Shown here piece after piece: positions 12,386 through 21,233 of a DNA stretch of 64,000 nt; the first letter of the stretch is position 1, and every line of letters begins with the position of its first letter. The notes under the pieces are model-generated. The model was not told where the DNA came from. It ran no database searches and worked only from the letters and a program-made list of their open reading frames with translations. Source of the stretch: Telopea speciosissima (Eukaryota; Streptophyta; Magnoliopsida; Proteales; Proteaceae); assembly GCF_018873765.1 (NCBI RefSeq), contig NC_057916.1, forward strand, positions 13,203,501 through 13,267,500. Reading direction: 5' to 3'. The position numbers and the translations under genes are program-made.

Positions 12386-12856
12386 CGACCATCTGTGCAG
12401 GCCTCCAGTGTCGCACTCAATTGTGACATCGTGGATCTATCCGTTGTCGTAGAACTAAGCCCTGGTGCCATAGAACCTTTTCCCGCAAATGCGCTCTCTC
12501 TTGGCGATGAAGATGGCATTTGAAAGAATAAGAACCGCGTTGGTCTTCTTGTATGCCTCTTTACTCAAATCCCCAAGAAGGAGAACCATCTCCCGATCGA
12601 CAACCACAGCCACATAAAACCCCTCTAACGGCTCCGGCCCTGATCCAAATTTAGCAGAGGAGAGATCCCAATATATATCGATTCTACTCGATTCGGCCTC
12701 CAAGCTTTTGCACCCTTTTCTCTTGGAGAACAGCCATGGTTTTACATCGACTTTACAGAGGCAATGGTTCGTCGAGTCATCGATCCCAACACTAAGACCT
12801 TGACCCATCAGATTCTTGCTCCATGTGATAGTGATTAAGCAAGACCTTCCGCGCAA
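12380..12856 (-). pseudogene. Captured DUF868 gene fragment
   Basis: The minus-strand frame from 12856 reads SCLITITWSKNLMGQGLS, then CKVDVKPWLFSKRKGCKS, SSRIDIYWDLSSAKFGSGPE, GFYVAVVVDREMVLLLGD, EAYKKT and ICGKRFYGTRA. This is the ordered core of the plant DUF868 family (function unknown). After GTRA the frame has stop codons, but family-like residues (IHDVTIECDTGG) continue towards 12380. The N-terminal beginning and the C-terminal third of a normal DUF868 protein are absent, and there is no native start. The fragment lies inside Pack-MULE A, so it is a transduplicated piece and not an active gene. Confidence 0.78.
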
Positions 12857-13894
12857 TTTACCCTAGTAAACGCAAGTTACTAGATTTTTAGTAGCTTTAA
12901 TTACTGGTACTTGAAGATAAATCTTTTCGATTCTTCCATAATTTTATCAGCTAAGTATCACAATTTGATCTTTCTTTGGTAGCAGAGATTGAACCCAAAC
13001 GAAACTAAACTCGGAAGAAACGAAAAAAATAATGCAAAAGGGAAAAAGATCTCCTACCTCAGTCATATAACAAGTAATTCAAGAACCCATCTCCCTGAAT
13101 GCTTCGAGAAGTGATTCTCAAGGCTCTAATAATCTGGGTTTCAGATTGTTGGAGGACCCTCCTTCACAAAACAAGACACCAATGGCACTCACTCAGGGAA
13201 ACGACAAGACCCCGGCCCCAAAATTAGAGACAAATTTGGGGAATGTAGACCGTAAAAAGGATTTGGAGAAGCAAACAAACATGGGACTTAGACTTGCCTC
13301 ACTCTCAATATCTCACAATCTCTGCTAAAACCCATCTCTTAAATAATCTAGGAAAATAATACATGATAGGTAGACAAGTAGTAGTACCCAAATCATCTAC
13401 AAGAAAGATGAAGAGATGCCAAGAATCGCCCAGGCGGAGAGAATAGAAACTGTATATTGCTGAAAAGGCTGCTTAAACGACCATACACTATACATAAAAG
13501 GGAAAGAAGAAAAAAAAAAACAAGAAGAAGCTATGATGCCAACTTTCACCATGAGACTACTCCATCAAACCAGATTCTCTTGGAAGATTTTAACAGACAA
13601 AGAGAGTTTTTTAGAGAATCGAAACTCTCCTCCTCTTTCCATGAAAAAATTACTACCAATTAACAATAACGTATTAAGTACCTATGGGGTTTATTTGCAT
13701 TTAATTATAGTTTAAGAAGAGTAATAGGTGCCGGTTTCAGACTTTTTAGTAGCCGTCAGCCGTGTCAAATGGTTAATGGAAGCACGAGGTTTCATTTATT
13801 GGGAAAGATACCGACCACTCCAGAGCCCTTCTTCCCATTATAAGCCCACAACTCCACCTCATGTACCTTGACAACCAGAACATATGGTAGCTGC

Positions 13895-14229
13895 CGGAGC
13901 AAGAGGTGTTTGCCGGAGAAGGAAGTCGTCACGGAACAAGGAGGTGTTTGTCGGAGAAGGAAGCCGGCGAAGTTCTTGTTCCTCTGATTTGCTGCAATCG
14001 GTGAAGTGAAGAGGAAGCGAAGATGAAGGGTTTGGACGAAGGGCATTTTGGTTCTATATATTTCATGACAATAGCTTAGTATCACTATTAACCCTTTCCG
14101 TTACAGGTCTGTAATGGTGGGGTTCACTTTGTTATTAGTATGCAATAGGGGAGGGTAATAGTTGTTTAAAAGTTTTGGGAGGATAATAGTAGATATGAAA
14201 GATTTGGGGGTGATAATTATAAAAATCCC
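13895..14229 (-). repeat. Right terminal inverted repeat of Pack-MULE A
   Basis: Reverse complement of 12057-12385 with scattered substitutions and a short duplication near CTTCACTTC. It ends in CCC next to the TSD. Confidence 0.85.
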
Positions 14230-14238
14230 TAATATATA

Positions 14239-14456
14239 TATATATATTTTTTGTCTCTACAATATTATTCTATGGAAATATTTTTTTTTAATTTGAATTT
14301 TGTTTTAATCTTTGATTATCTTACTATAAGTTGATAAAGATAAGGTTAGCCATTTCAATAAGGAGAGAAGCGGATTGGGATAGGGATCGGAATCGGAATC
14401 GGGATCGGGGGCGGGGGGGTGGGAGAGAGTTCCAGCTGTGCTTACATTATCATTAA
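14239..14456. other. Spacer between the two MULEs, with a G-rich tract
   Basis: The 218 bases between the two elements hold a GGGATCGG-type tract at about 14375-14424 with several runs of three or more G on the plus strand, a possible G-quadruplex. No gene. Confidence 0.5.
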
Positions 14457-15970
14457 ATATTTGTTGGCAAAAAGTTTCATACACGGTCGTGTATAAGAGG
14501 AATCTTTTACACTGGATTTTATTTGCCGTTAGATTCAAGAGTTTTAATCTGAATTGTTCAAGGATAAAGTACGGTATATATTCATCCTGTACAATTATAT
14601 TTTCAAATACGTGTAAAAGATTGCCATTTGTATTTATCAATAATAATTAAAAAAAAAAACGAAACAACTTCCATGCTTTTCTCTACAACTCCCTCTTAAT
14701 CTATCCTCAATCAAACTATAACTGGAAAAACAAAATTTACAAAGACGATCCTCCAGACTACAGGCTTGTGAAACCATGAGAGTTCAAAACCCATGGCCAT
14801 TTCATGGTGTATCTCAAAGAAAGAGCGATGATGATTCCGGCCGCTGGCGGCGGCTTCTTGCAACCGAATTGGGACCATCTTGTCGATTGTACACAATTCC
14901 GGTATATATGAATAATTTAAATCTTCCACAAAAACGTAAGAATATTGGGAACTCGAAGAAGAAGAAGAACCATTGATACATGGAGAGGTATTCACAAAGT
15001 GAAGAGAAGATTTAATAACTGTGATTGGGTTTTCACAACCCAGGAAAATTATATAGTTTTCCAACTCATAAACTCTAGGGTAGAAGAAAGGGTCTGTAAA
15101 AGTGAAGTTACCATTACTTGTCAAGGAGTTAAGAGGTACCGAGGAGCAATTTTGAATCTAGAGACCGGAATCAACCACTCTCATGGATCGGTTCTGATAA
15201 GAGATTGCTTCTACATAGAACTTCCCTGAAAACATGTATAGAACGGTGCGGTTATTCTTACATGAGAGGTTGCATCGAAGGTCTCCGCAGTCTGGAGGAT
15301 CATCTTTCAAGCGAAAAGGGTAGCTGATGTTAACAAGGTTCCCACATGAAGAAGAGTTGCAGTATTTCTGAGCTTCACAAGCCTGCAAAAGTCAGAAGAG
15401 ATCGTGGAACTATTTCCATTCTGCCATGTGAAATTGAAACGAAAGAAAGAAATAAGCAAGGATTGGTACAAAGGGTGAAAAGGGAGGGAAGAACACAGTA
15501 CAGGTGCTCTGTTAACAGCTCCGACGATGGAAACGGCGGTAGCCATTGTGGGATTCGATTGGTTATGATAGAAGGTGAAGCGAACTGAAAAGGGAGGAGA
15601 AAAAAGAATGAAAAGATTCATGGTCGATTGAGAGTTGAGATTGAGGTGAAGAAACCTTGTTTTGCGGAAGAGAGGAAGAGAGAAGGTTTTTTGGGCAAGA
15701 GAAAAGGGAGTTGCAGAGAACGAAAAATATGGAAGTAATTTCTTTTTTTTTCTCACAAAAAAAATATCGTTTTTTTTAATCAATAAATACAGAGTCTTGT
15801 AGACGTATTTGAAAGAGTAACCGAAAGGTAATCGTATAGGAGAAGTATATATCATTATTTTATTTTTAGACGGTTCAAATTAAAACAATTCGATCTGACG
15901 GTTACTAAAATCCAGTGTAAAAGATTCCTCTTATACACGACCGTGCATGAAAACCGCCCCCATATTTGTT
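14457..15970. mobile_element. Pack-MULE B carrying a receptor-kinase ectodomain fragment
   Basis: The element body is 14466-15961 (1,496 bp), flanked by the identical 9-base TSD ATATTTGTT at 14457-14465 and 15962-15970. The TIRs share a nearly perfect stretch (CACGGTCGTGTATAAGAGG and onward through CTTTTACACTGGATTTTA) and stay alike for about 90 bp. Outer ends begin GGC(A) and GGGGGCGG. The TIRs are unrelated to those of Pack-MULE A, so this is a different MULE family. No transposase. The interior carries a minus-strand fragment of a wall-associated-kinase-like gene. Confidence 0.85.
14711..15388 (-). pseudogene. Captured WAK-like (GUB_WAK) ectodomain fragment
   Basis: After a candidate splice acceptor (TTTTGCAG) at about 15381 the minus strand reads ACEAQKYCNSSSCGNLVNIS, YPFRLKDDPPDCGD, LYMFSGKFYVEAISY and RVVDSGL. 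This is the cysteine-rich galacturonan-binding domain of LRK10L/WAK-like receptor kinases. An in-frame TAG follows at 15158-15160. Downstream in the same frame the family pattern continues (IQNCSSVPLNSL, FYPRVYELENYIIFLGCENP) to a MGFELSW-type motif, then unrelated residues up to the stop at 14711. The second cysteine-rich domain, the transmembrane segment and the kinase are absent. A leader exon is possible around the ATG at 15544-15546 but its frame does not clearly fit. Inside Pack-MULE B; most likely non-functional. Confidence 0.75.
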
Positions 15971-16017
15971 TTAAAGAAAAACCCTCGTTGGTGGAGTGTG
16001 CCTTAATGGAATTTGCA

Positions 16018-16330
16018 CAAATTGGAACCAAAATTAAATACTGAAAACGAAATTAGACTAGATAAGCCGAATTAAACCGAATAGATTTGGTCCAAATTTG
16101 ATTGTGAAATATAGAAACTGAATAAATTCAGTCCTAATTTGGTTCCAATCTAGGAACCGTCGGTCAAACCGAATATAAACAAATACAGGCCGAAATAACA
16201 AATCTAATAGGTTCGGTTAGAATATTAAAGTTAGCAACTGAATATGTATTTGGTGCGATTTTGATTCACACTAACACTCCATTGGACTGAATCTAAATCG
16301 AACTAAATACCCGGAACTGAACCACTTGAC
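16018..16330. repeat. Dispersed repeat family, copy 2
   Basis: Shares with 5590-6316 the segments GGAACCGTCGGT and GATTCACACTAACACTCC in the same order, and has many AAACCGAAT motifs. It lacks the 370-bp insertion seen in copy 1. No ORF. Confidence 0.5.
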
Positions 16331-16657
16331 AAGCTTACAGGTGAGTGACTGACATTAAGGTTATAGGTATCAGTATCGATGGCCGTATGGGTCATCTTAG
16401 AAATTGATACCAATATGATATGGATTGAGCTTTATCAGGCCTATATCAAGTGTAAAGTAAAAATTAAGCCACTTTTTAACCTATACTTTCGATCCATACG
16501 TATTAGCAATACCAATATATATTGGCCGATATAACCAATCGATCCGTGTCAACTCTGATTGATACGATACTAATATTAAAAAAATTTAAAATCATGCTTC
16601 TTATTTACTATTAAATAAAATTTATTTTTTCAAAGAAAAGAAAAGATTTTTCATTTA

Positions 16658-16855
16658 AGGTAGAAAGAATGCTAATTGGTGTTGCAGCATGGCGTGTATC
16701 TGCGCTCAAGCACAGCCACACGTAAAATGATCGGCACACCCCCTTAGAAAAGTGAAAAGGACCAGGGGTGTATCGATCATTTCGCATGCGACTGTGCCTG
16801 GATGCTACACTGCTACATGCCGCACTAAAGCACAGGTTAGTGTTCCTTTTCCCTT
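16658..16855. mobile_element. MITE-like inverted-repeat element
   Basis: The two halves are imperfect reverse complements: AAATGATCGGCACACCCCC at about 16724-16743 pairs with GGGGTGTATCGATCATTT at about 16765-16782, and GCACAGCC with GACTGTGCC further out. Length is about 200 bp. A related motif (GGGGCGAAATGATCA) occurs at about 51455. Confidence 0.5.
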
Positions 16856-17188
16856 CATTTTATTAGTTTTTACTCCACACGTGATAAATGCAACACCATC
16901 ATATATAACCATATGATGGAAAAAGAAAGGGTTATTTTGATACCACTAATTGTAGAACTTGAAGAAGCTTTTCAGCGCGCAATGGTCGGCAAATAAAATC
17001 CAAAACATGTCTATAGTACTCTATTCTAAAAAGCCCACAAGTCGGCCCTTTTCCGGCCCACAAAAACAGTTACTGGAGAAATAAACACCCACGTCATCGG
17101 TCATCAAATCAGACATTCAACATTTTACACTCGACGTGGATTATGTAAGCTCGTGGACCCCAAGTCACTTGGTCGGCGATCCCATGCT

Positions 17189-17196
17189 ACACGTGT
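17189..17196. promoter_or_regulatory. G-box/ABRE in the aquaporin promoter
   Basis: ACACGTGT lies about 155 bases upstream of the TATA box. A second CACGTG at 17406-17411 falls in the leader. Such ACGT sites bind bZIP factors, and TIP genes often respond to drought/ABA; regulation here is inference. Confidence 0.4.
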
Positions 17197-17347
17197 CAAG
17201 AAGCGAACGAATCGGAGGCCCCGTCCATTAGCTATCCAATGATTCCAGCCAAGGACAAGTGGGGGTTCCGAAATTTAAGAAAAGTCATCCTGAAATTTCT
17301 GCTGCTGAACCGGTTGGACCGGTTCTATGTCCGTCTTCTTTGGCTTG

Positions 17348-17357
17348 TATATATAAA
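17348..17357 (+). promoter_or_regulatory. TATA box of the aquaporin gene
   Basis: TATATATAAA lies 116 bases before the ATG, which predicts a start of transcription near 17380 and a leader of about 90 bases. Confidence 0.65.
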
Positions 17358-17472
17358 CCAGTGTCCAGTGACCGAGTTTCAGATAAGCAGAGGCAGAGCA
17401 ACCACCACGTGAGAAAGAATTTCTTTAAGTTCTAACTAACAATTTGATCTATTGAGTTGCTGAAACTCGAAA

Positions 17473-18858
17473 ATGCCAATCACAAGAATTGCAGTTGGAT
17501 CGCCCGGTGAGGCCAGCCATCCCGATGCTCTCAAGGCCGCACTAGCTGAATTCTTCTCAATGGTTATCTTCGTCTTCGCCGGCGAGGGCTCCGGCATGGC
17601 TTTCAGTAAGTTACACTACTTAATTAACTAAAATTTTCTCATTAATATTCATAAATGAGTAGTGAAATTCTTCTGTGCGTTTGGCAGACAAGCTCACTAG
17701 CAATGGATCCTCGACGCCGGCTGGCCTTATTCAGGCGTCTCTGGCTCATGCCTTCGCATTGTTTGTGGCGGTTTCCGTCGGTGCTAACATTTCAGGGGGA
17801 CACGTCAACCCGGCTGTGACCTTTGGTGCCTTCGTTTGCGGACACATAACACTGTTAAGGGGAATCTTGTACTGGATTGCTCAGTTGCTCGGATCTGTCG
17901 TTGCTTGCTTGCTTCTTAAATTCGCCACCGGTGGATTGGTAATGATCCAAAAACAATAAAGCCTAAAACTATTCATTAAGCTTAGTTATGAATTCTAAAC
18001 AACTCTCATACAGAGTATAACTCATTCTCAAAAGCTAGTTGAGGTATCGCTGATCGGTATCGGGCAATATCAATACTTAGCCGATTTTGTATCGGGTATT
18101 GATATTGGATCAAGAGTAAAATCATAAATAAAAAACTTGATTTTTAATGAAAAATATGGGTAAAATTGATGGATCTTGGCCAGTACGGACCAATGCAGAT
18201 CGGGATCTGATATCGATACCTCAATCCTTGAATTGGGATCAAGTCCTTATAAACCCCAATATTCTTCATTCATATCTGGATTATTTTTTCGTCTTTTAAG
18301 TGTGGATAACCTAACAATCTTGCTTGAGATCCCGATATACTTCAAACCCAATAATCCTTGACCAAATGAGAATTATCATGCCCCAACTTTGATAAAGAAC
18401 AACCCATTTCATTGGGTTTCATTGAGAGTTTCGATTTAAAACCTTATTACTAAATCAAACCAAACTGATCTGGTTTTCCACAGGAAACGTCGGCATTTTC
18501 GTTGTCAACTGATGTGAGCGCATGGAATGCTGTGGTGTTCGAGATCGTGATGACCTTTGGGTTAGTCTACACCGTCTACGCTACTGCAGTAGATCCCAAG
18601 AAGGGAAACCTTGGGACCATTGCACCCATTGCGATTGGTTTCATTGTGGGTGCCAACATCTTGGCTGGTGGGGCATTTGATGGTGCTTCCATGAACCCAG
18701 CCGTGTCTTTTGGTCCTGCAGTGGTAAGCTGGACATGGACCAGTCACTGGGTCTACTGGGTTGGGCCACTGATTGGTGCTACACTTGCTGCCCTTATCTA
18801 TGATCACATCTTCATCGATTGCAACACGCACGAGCAACTTCCCGTCGCGGATTATTAA
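17473..18858 (+). CDS. TIP1: Tonoplast intrinsic protein, TIP1 (gamma-TIP) aquaporin
   Basis: Exons 17473-17605, 17688-17938 and 18484-18858 join in frame to 252 aa, the normal TIP length. The start [20 protein letters not shown] is typical of TIP1. Six membrane helices are evident. The first NPA ([11 protein letters not shown], residues 85-87) follows helix 2 and the second ([11 protein letters not shown], 199-201) follows helix 5. His65 in SLAHAFALF and the Val after the second NPA, in place of the Arg of water-specific aquaporins, fit the His-Ile-Ala-Val selectivity filter of TIP1. The family passes water and often urea, hydrogen peroxide or ammonia across the vacuolar membrane. The C-terminus HEQLPVADY matches family members. 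Intron 1 is 82 bp; intron 2 (545 bp) holds a small inverted-repeat element. No damage is seen, so this is likely an active gene. Confidence 0.96.
18039..18224. mobile_element. Inverted-repeat element in TIP intron 2
   Basis: It starts TTGAGGTATCG and ends CGATACCTCAA, an 11-bp perfect TIR with weaker pairing beyond (CGGTATCGGGC with GATCCCGATC). At 186 bp it is MITE-sized. The motif family (GATATCGGTATC-like) recurs elsewhere in the window. Confidence 0.55.
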
Positions 18859-19257
18859 GAAGATTAATCTGTGTCAGATTCAATTGAAGGTCTCTGTTTA
18901 TGTTTCTGTCTCTCTGCAACTCCCTCTATTAAGTCTTGAGTGAGCACAGAGAATGATGTTGGGGAAAGAGTGCAATGGTTGATTTGATCAAGTGATGGCC
19001 TGGTCTGGGATTGTGGAATTTGGTTTTCTTTTTCCTTTTCTGTGCTGTGGGTGTCTAGGTTTGCTTTTGATGTTTTAATTCCTTTTCATTCTAGAGTTGG
19101 TAAGAGTTCAAGGCTGCTGTAAAATTTAATGTTTCTTCCCTCTCTGTTTTCATTTAGGCAAACTTTTGGTTCGTTGGTCAAAATTAACCGGCTATCCTTA
19201 ATTCCTTACCCAAAAAAAAAAAAAAAGCAGCTATGAAACTACTACAGAAAAAAGTCG

Positions 19258-19412
19258 TACCAGTGCACAAGGCTCCCGTGTTTAGCAAGGTTTGGGAGGG
19301 TCAAATGTACACAATCTTACCCTTGTTTTTCAGAGAAGTTGTTTTCAGGACTTCAACCCATGACCAAGCGTTTAGCAAGTGAGCACTTGACCAATGCGCC
19401 AAGCACGACCTT
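19258..19412 (-). mobile_element. Au-type SINE, near full length
   Basis: Read on the minus strand it has a tRNA-like head with an A-box-like segment (TTGGCGCATTGG), a degenerate B box (GGTTGAAGTCC), then the Au-type body (AACTTCTCTG...CAAGGGTAAGATTGTGTAC), and ends CGGGAGCCTTGTGCACTGGTAC. Layout and body match the Au SINE family of flowering plants. Clear target-site duplications were not found. Confidence 0.7.
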
Positions 19413-19984
19413 CTGTAGTCTCAAACTAAAATCCTCTAAAAAAATTGGGCTGCCCTATACTTGTTTATTTGGAGGGGGGGGGGGGGGACACACCATGGTT
19501 GGATGAGAATAGCTTTTTGCATTTTGTATTGGTCCAACTATTTGGAAGATATTCCCATTGGGGGTGCCAGTGGTCGTGCCTAGGTCCCTAGCGCTCAAAC
19601 AAGTGGAATATCTCAACCATGTCGTACTTGGCCTTGTGTTTGTCATTTTTTGTGTTGTTTTTTACCAAATATGGGAACAAAATTATAACGTAAATATTTA
19701 TATGCGTAATATATTAAATTAACTGATGCACATATATTAAATATAAACTATGATACTTATATTAGGGACATTATCATGTATATATAGGGAGAGGGATCTA
19801 TACACTAGCATGTAAATTGTTGGGTGGGTGTCGGAGTGCACAAGAGGTAGCCCACGAGCATTAATGATGAGAGAGGATAAGTGAGAGGGCGTATATCTAT
19901 AAGGTGTTGTATATACATCATTTTTCTACCAAAAAGTATATACATCATTTTTTCATATATTTATTGTGTTTACATACGGTCATG

Positions 19985-21046
19985 CTCAACTAAGGGTGTC
20001 AAAACCAAGCTAAAACCATTTACCGAAGAAAAAAACAAAAAAAAAATCGTTTATCGAAACTAAACCGAATCATTTACATCGGAATCGTGAAACAATTTAA
20101 TAAATAGTTCATTCTTGTTTTAAAAATAAGATCATTTAATAAATGATTCGATTTTGGTTTTAATTATTTAAACCAATTAAGTTTAGATTTATATATTAAA
20201 TAAATAATGCATTCCCATACATTCAACAACCTATTGGCTCATCTCACATTGATGAAATTATTTATACCTTTTTACTAAAAGCAATCATTCAAAGTTTATA
20301 AAGATGGAGTATGTTTATACTAATAATTGTTTATGATATTTTATATGAGAATAATCTTATCTTTAATAATTGCTTATGGTTTATTTTCATAACAGTAGGT
20401 TTTTGGGTGTAGGATCTTCTATGAAACCATTTGTGAACCATATAACTGTTTAATAAATGATTCATTTTTTATTTCATTATATGAAACCATTTAATACACG
20501 ATTCAATTTTAGTTTCTACATTTGACATTGTTAGAAGTGTCTAAACACCCGGTTAGCTCGAATCCGCCTGAGCTCGAACAGGGCCGTGCCTGGCCTGTGT
20601 TTAATATAGGCCATACTGGGTTTAGTGCTTTTTTGGCCCTGAAAGGGCCGGGCCAGGTTTGGGTTGAGGCCTCAACCCTGACAGGGTCAAACCAACTCTG
20701 TATTAGATAACAACAACAACAAACTCAGCCTTAGTGCAACGGTCAATGTTCCTCCATTGTGACTTTAGTCACATAATGTTCGAGTCTTGAAGCAACTTCT
20801 CTACAAAAATGCCTTTTTTTTTTCTATATTTTGGACTTTGTTTTGTTAAGTAAGCTATGATTAGGCTTTGCTAGTTTTACAACTCAATGAGTCAAGATAT
20901 TTAGGGTTAATCGGGGCTGGGCTGAGCTTGTAAAATCCCTGCCCGACCCTGGCCAGGCTGGACTTTGATTTAGGTTAAGACTCCTACGGTTGGGATATGG
21001 TTTAGGGCAAGCCCGGCCAACCCGGCCTGTTGACACCACTAGACAC
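19985..21046. repeat. hAT-like debris upstream of DAPF
   Basis: Begins CTAAGGGTGTCAAAACC near 19988 and has GTTGACACCACTAG near 21026-21040, the CTARKGGTGTCAA ends often seen in plant hAT elements. In between are AACCATTTAATA-type repeats (20000-20530), GGGCCGGGCC-type subterminal repeats (20560-20700, 20920-21130) and a SINE head. An 8-bp target duplication could not be confirmed, so this may be two broken elements and not one. Confidence 0.4.
20721..20812 (+). mobile_element. SINE head (Au-type, 3'-truncated)
   Basis: AGCCTTAGTGCAACGG resembles an A box and GTTCGAGTC (20778-20786) a B box, followed by GAAGCAACTTCTCTACAAAAATG as in the 5' half of Au SINEs. It stops at a T run, without the 3' half. 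Confidence 0.55.
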
Positions 21047-21233
21047 CGTAAATCGAATCGAACCGTACAACGTAACCAAAGCCGCAAGCTCAAAAGTCCA
21101 TCCCAGGCCTTGCCGGGCTTAGGGCGGGCTAGGAAGTCCAAGAATGCACTAACAACAAACGACTAAAAAGCTGGTTAATACTGAATAGTTGCCTAAAAGC
21201 TATTATACAGCAGCGATCGACCGGCGGCGAACC

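Larger units (their letters stand above)
12048..14238. mobile_element. Pack-MULE A (long-TIR Mutator-like element)
   Basis: The element body is 12057-14229 (2,173 bp), flanked by the identical 9-base target-site duplication TAATATATA at 12048-12056 and 14230-14238. The ends are inverted repeats of about 330 bp, roughly 88% alike by eye, both starting GGGATTTTTA. Long TIRs with a 9-bp TSD are the signature of Mutator-like elements. No transposase is present, so it is non-autonomous. Inside is a broken DUF868 gene fragment (12380-12856, minus), which makes it a Pack-MULE. The rest of the interior (12860-13890) is not recognised; a plus-strand ORF at 13146-13328 may be a second captured piece. 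Confidence 0.85.

Noticed and set aside
15307-15855. 182-codon minus-strand ORF as a separate gene
   Set aside because: It overlaps the WAK-like frame in another register, is Phe/Leu-rich because of T-rich DNA, and has no domain. It may include a leader exon of the captured gene but is not a gene by itself.
20721-20812. A tRNA gene suggested by A-box and B-box motifs
   Set aside because: No acceptor stem or cloverleaf pairing; the sequence continues as an Au-type SINE body.
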